DNA of 5,738 nucleotides from an uncultured Christensenella sp. GTDB lineage: Bacteria > Bacillota > Clostridia > Christensenellales > UBA1242. This document shows, piece by piece, positions 5,157-5,738 of the stretch. The notes under the pieces were generated by a model. It saw only the letters and a program-made list of their open reading frames with translations, ran no database searches and was not told the DNA's origin. The stretch spans positions 1 through 5,738 of the forward strand of contig CAJMEO010000030.1 in the NCBI GenBank assembly GCA_905212505.1, given 5' to 3'. The translations under genes were made by a program, and so were the position numbers. Position 1 is the stretch's first letter. Each line of letters starts with the position of its first letter.

Positions 5157-5606
5157 ATGGCAAGATCTTTAAGGCAAAGCAAGATATTAGAAATTATTGC
5201 AAAAAATGAAATTGAAACTCAGGATGAACTTGTGAACGCTCTTCGTGCGCTTAATTATGATGTAACACAGGCAACGGTTTCTCGTGACATAAAAGAACTT
5301 GGGCTTATCAAAATTTTGTCAGATAGCAAGAAATATAAATATGCTTATGTTGAAACATCTGAACAACAGATTTCAAACAAAGTTGTTGGGATTTATAAAG
5401 AAGTTGTTATTTCTGTTAAAACTGCACAAAATTTGGTTGTTATAAAAACTCTTAAAGGTTTTGCTTCTGGAATTGCAAGTTACATAGATAAGATGAACAT
5501 AGACAAACTTATGGGCACGGTTTTTGGAGATGACACCGTTATGTGTATTGCAGAAACTAATTTAGATGCTGAAAGTGTTTATGAAAAATTAGTGAATATT
5601 ATATAG
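5157..5606 (+). CDS. argR: Arginine repressor ArgR/AhrC
   Basis: This 149-residue protein is the hexameric arginine-sensing regulator of arginine biosynthesis and catabolism. The N-terminal winged helix-turn-helix covers about residues 1-68 (LRQSKILEIIAKNEIETQDE, then TQATVSRDIKELGLIKI with the recognition motif QATVSRD at 38-44). The C-terminal oligomerisation and arginine-binding domain covers about 78-149; it has TLKGFASGIASYID, where the family usually has T.pG.A.....lD, and GTVFGDDTV with the GDDT arginine-binding motif at 124-127. Length is normal. ATG 5157 is set by AAAGGAG six bases upstream. In this gene neighbourhood recN usually follows; here a terminator does. The ARG boxes upstream indicate autoregulation. 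Confidence 0.96.
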   Translation: MARSLRQSKILEIIAKNEIETQDELVNALRALNYDVTQATVSRDIKELGLIKILSDSKKYKYAYVETSEQQISNKVVGIYKEVVISVKTAQNLVVIKTLKGFASGIASYIDKMNIDKLMGTVFGDDTVMCIAETNLDAESVYEKLVNII

Positions 5607-5664
5607 TTTTCAAAAAAAAATTTTTAATCAAACTAACAAAAGTGATCTGAATATATTTTAATAT

Positions 5665-5687
5665 AAGGCTTATTGAAAGCCTTTTTT
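5665..5687 (+). terminator. Intrinsic terminator after argR
   Basis: A 7-bp perfect stem, AAGGCTT (5665-5671) with AAGCCTT (5677-5683), encloses the loop ATTGA and ends in six T residues. It lies 58 bp after the argR stop codon and makes argR a single-gene transcription unit. Confidence 0.85.
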
Positions 5688-5688
5688 G

Positions 5689-5705
5689 TTGTTAAAATTT
5701 AACAA
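5689..5705. promoter_or_regulatory. Rex-like 17-bp palindrome
   Basis: TTGTTAAA-A-TTTAACAA is a perfect 17-bp inverted repeat. It resembles the clostridial Rex operator TTGTTAA-N4-TTAACAA but has three rather than four bases between the half-sites. It sits after the argR terminator and before a possible next gene at the right edge. The sequence is AT-rich, so the Rex reading is only tentative. Confidence 0.3.
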
Positions 5706-5738
5706 AACAATCATGTATTAATGAAAAGAAAATATTTT

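Noticed and set aside
5721..5738. Start of a next gene (ATG AAA AGA AAA TAT TTT) at the right edge
   Set aside because: Only six codons are visible and no ribosome site precedes the ATG, so it cannot be supported.

Overview
The window comes from a low-GC (about 30% by eye), endospore-forming Firmicute of the Clostridia type, probably an anaerobe. The gene order is a condensed form of the block known in Bacillus subtilis as spoIIIA - accBC - yqhY - nusB - folD - xseA - xseB - ispA - dxs - yqxC - ahrC/argR - recN. Here accB, accC, folD, ispA, dxs and yqxC are absent. All genes read on the + strand.

Region by region: (1) 1-1320 is the end of the spoIIIA operon: the tail of spoIIIAF, then spoIIIAG and spoIIIAH, closed by an intrinsic terminator. 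These proteins build the channel between mother cell and forespore. (2) 1325-3520 has its own sigma-A-type promoter and a tightly overlapping operon: an Asp23/YqhY-family gene, nusB, xseA and xseB. (3) 3533-4099 holds no protein gene but a large structured non-coding RNA. Position, size, helices and the next gene identify it as OLE RNA (ornate, large, extremophilic). It has a near-ideal promoter, and its predicted first nucleotides pair with a segment directly before a run of seven T residues, so both ends of the RNA can be read from the sequence. (4) 4226-4840 encodes a four-helix membrane protein matching OapA, the protein partner of OLE RNA; an intrinsic terminator follows. (5) 4841-5156 is a dense regulatory region: two palindromes that fit the NrdR-box consensus, then a ladder of ARG boxes, the last overlapping the -35 element of argR. 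(6) 5157-5606 is argR, with its own terminator. A Rex-like palindrome lies at the right edge, before what may be the next gene.

The most interesting content is the OLE RNA/OapA pair, whose molecular function is still unsolved, here in a compact form with readable ends, and the unexpected tandem NrdR-type boxes upstream of argR next to apparent ArgR autoregulation.
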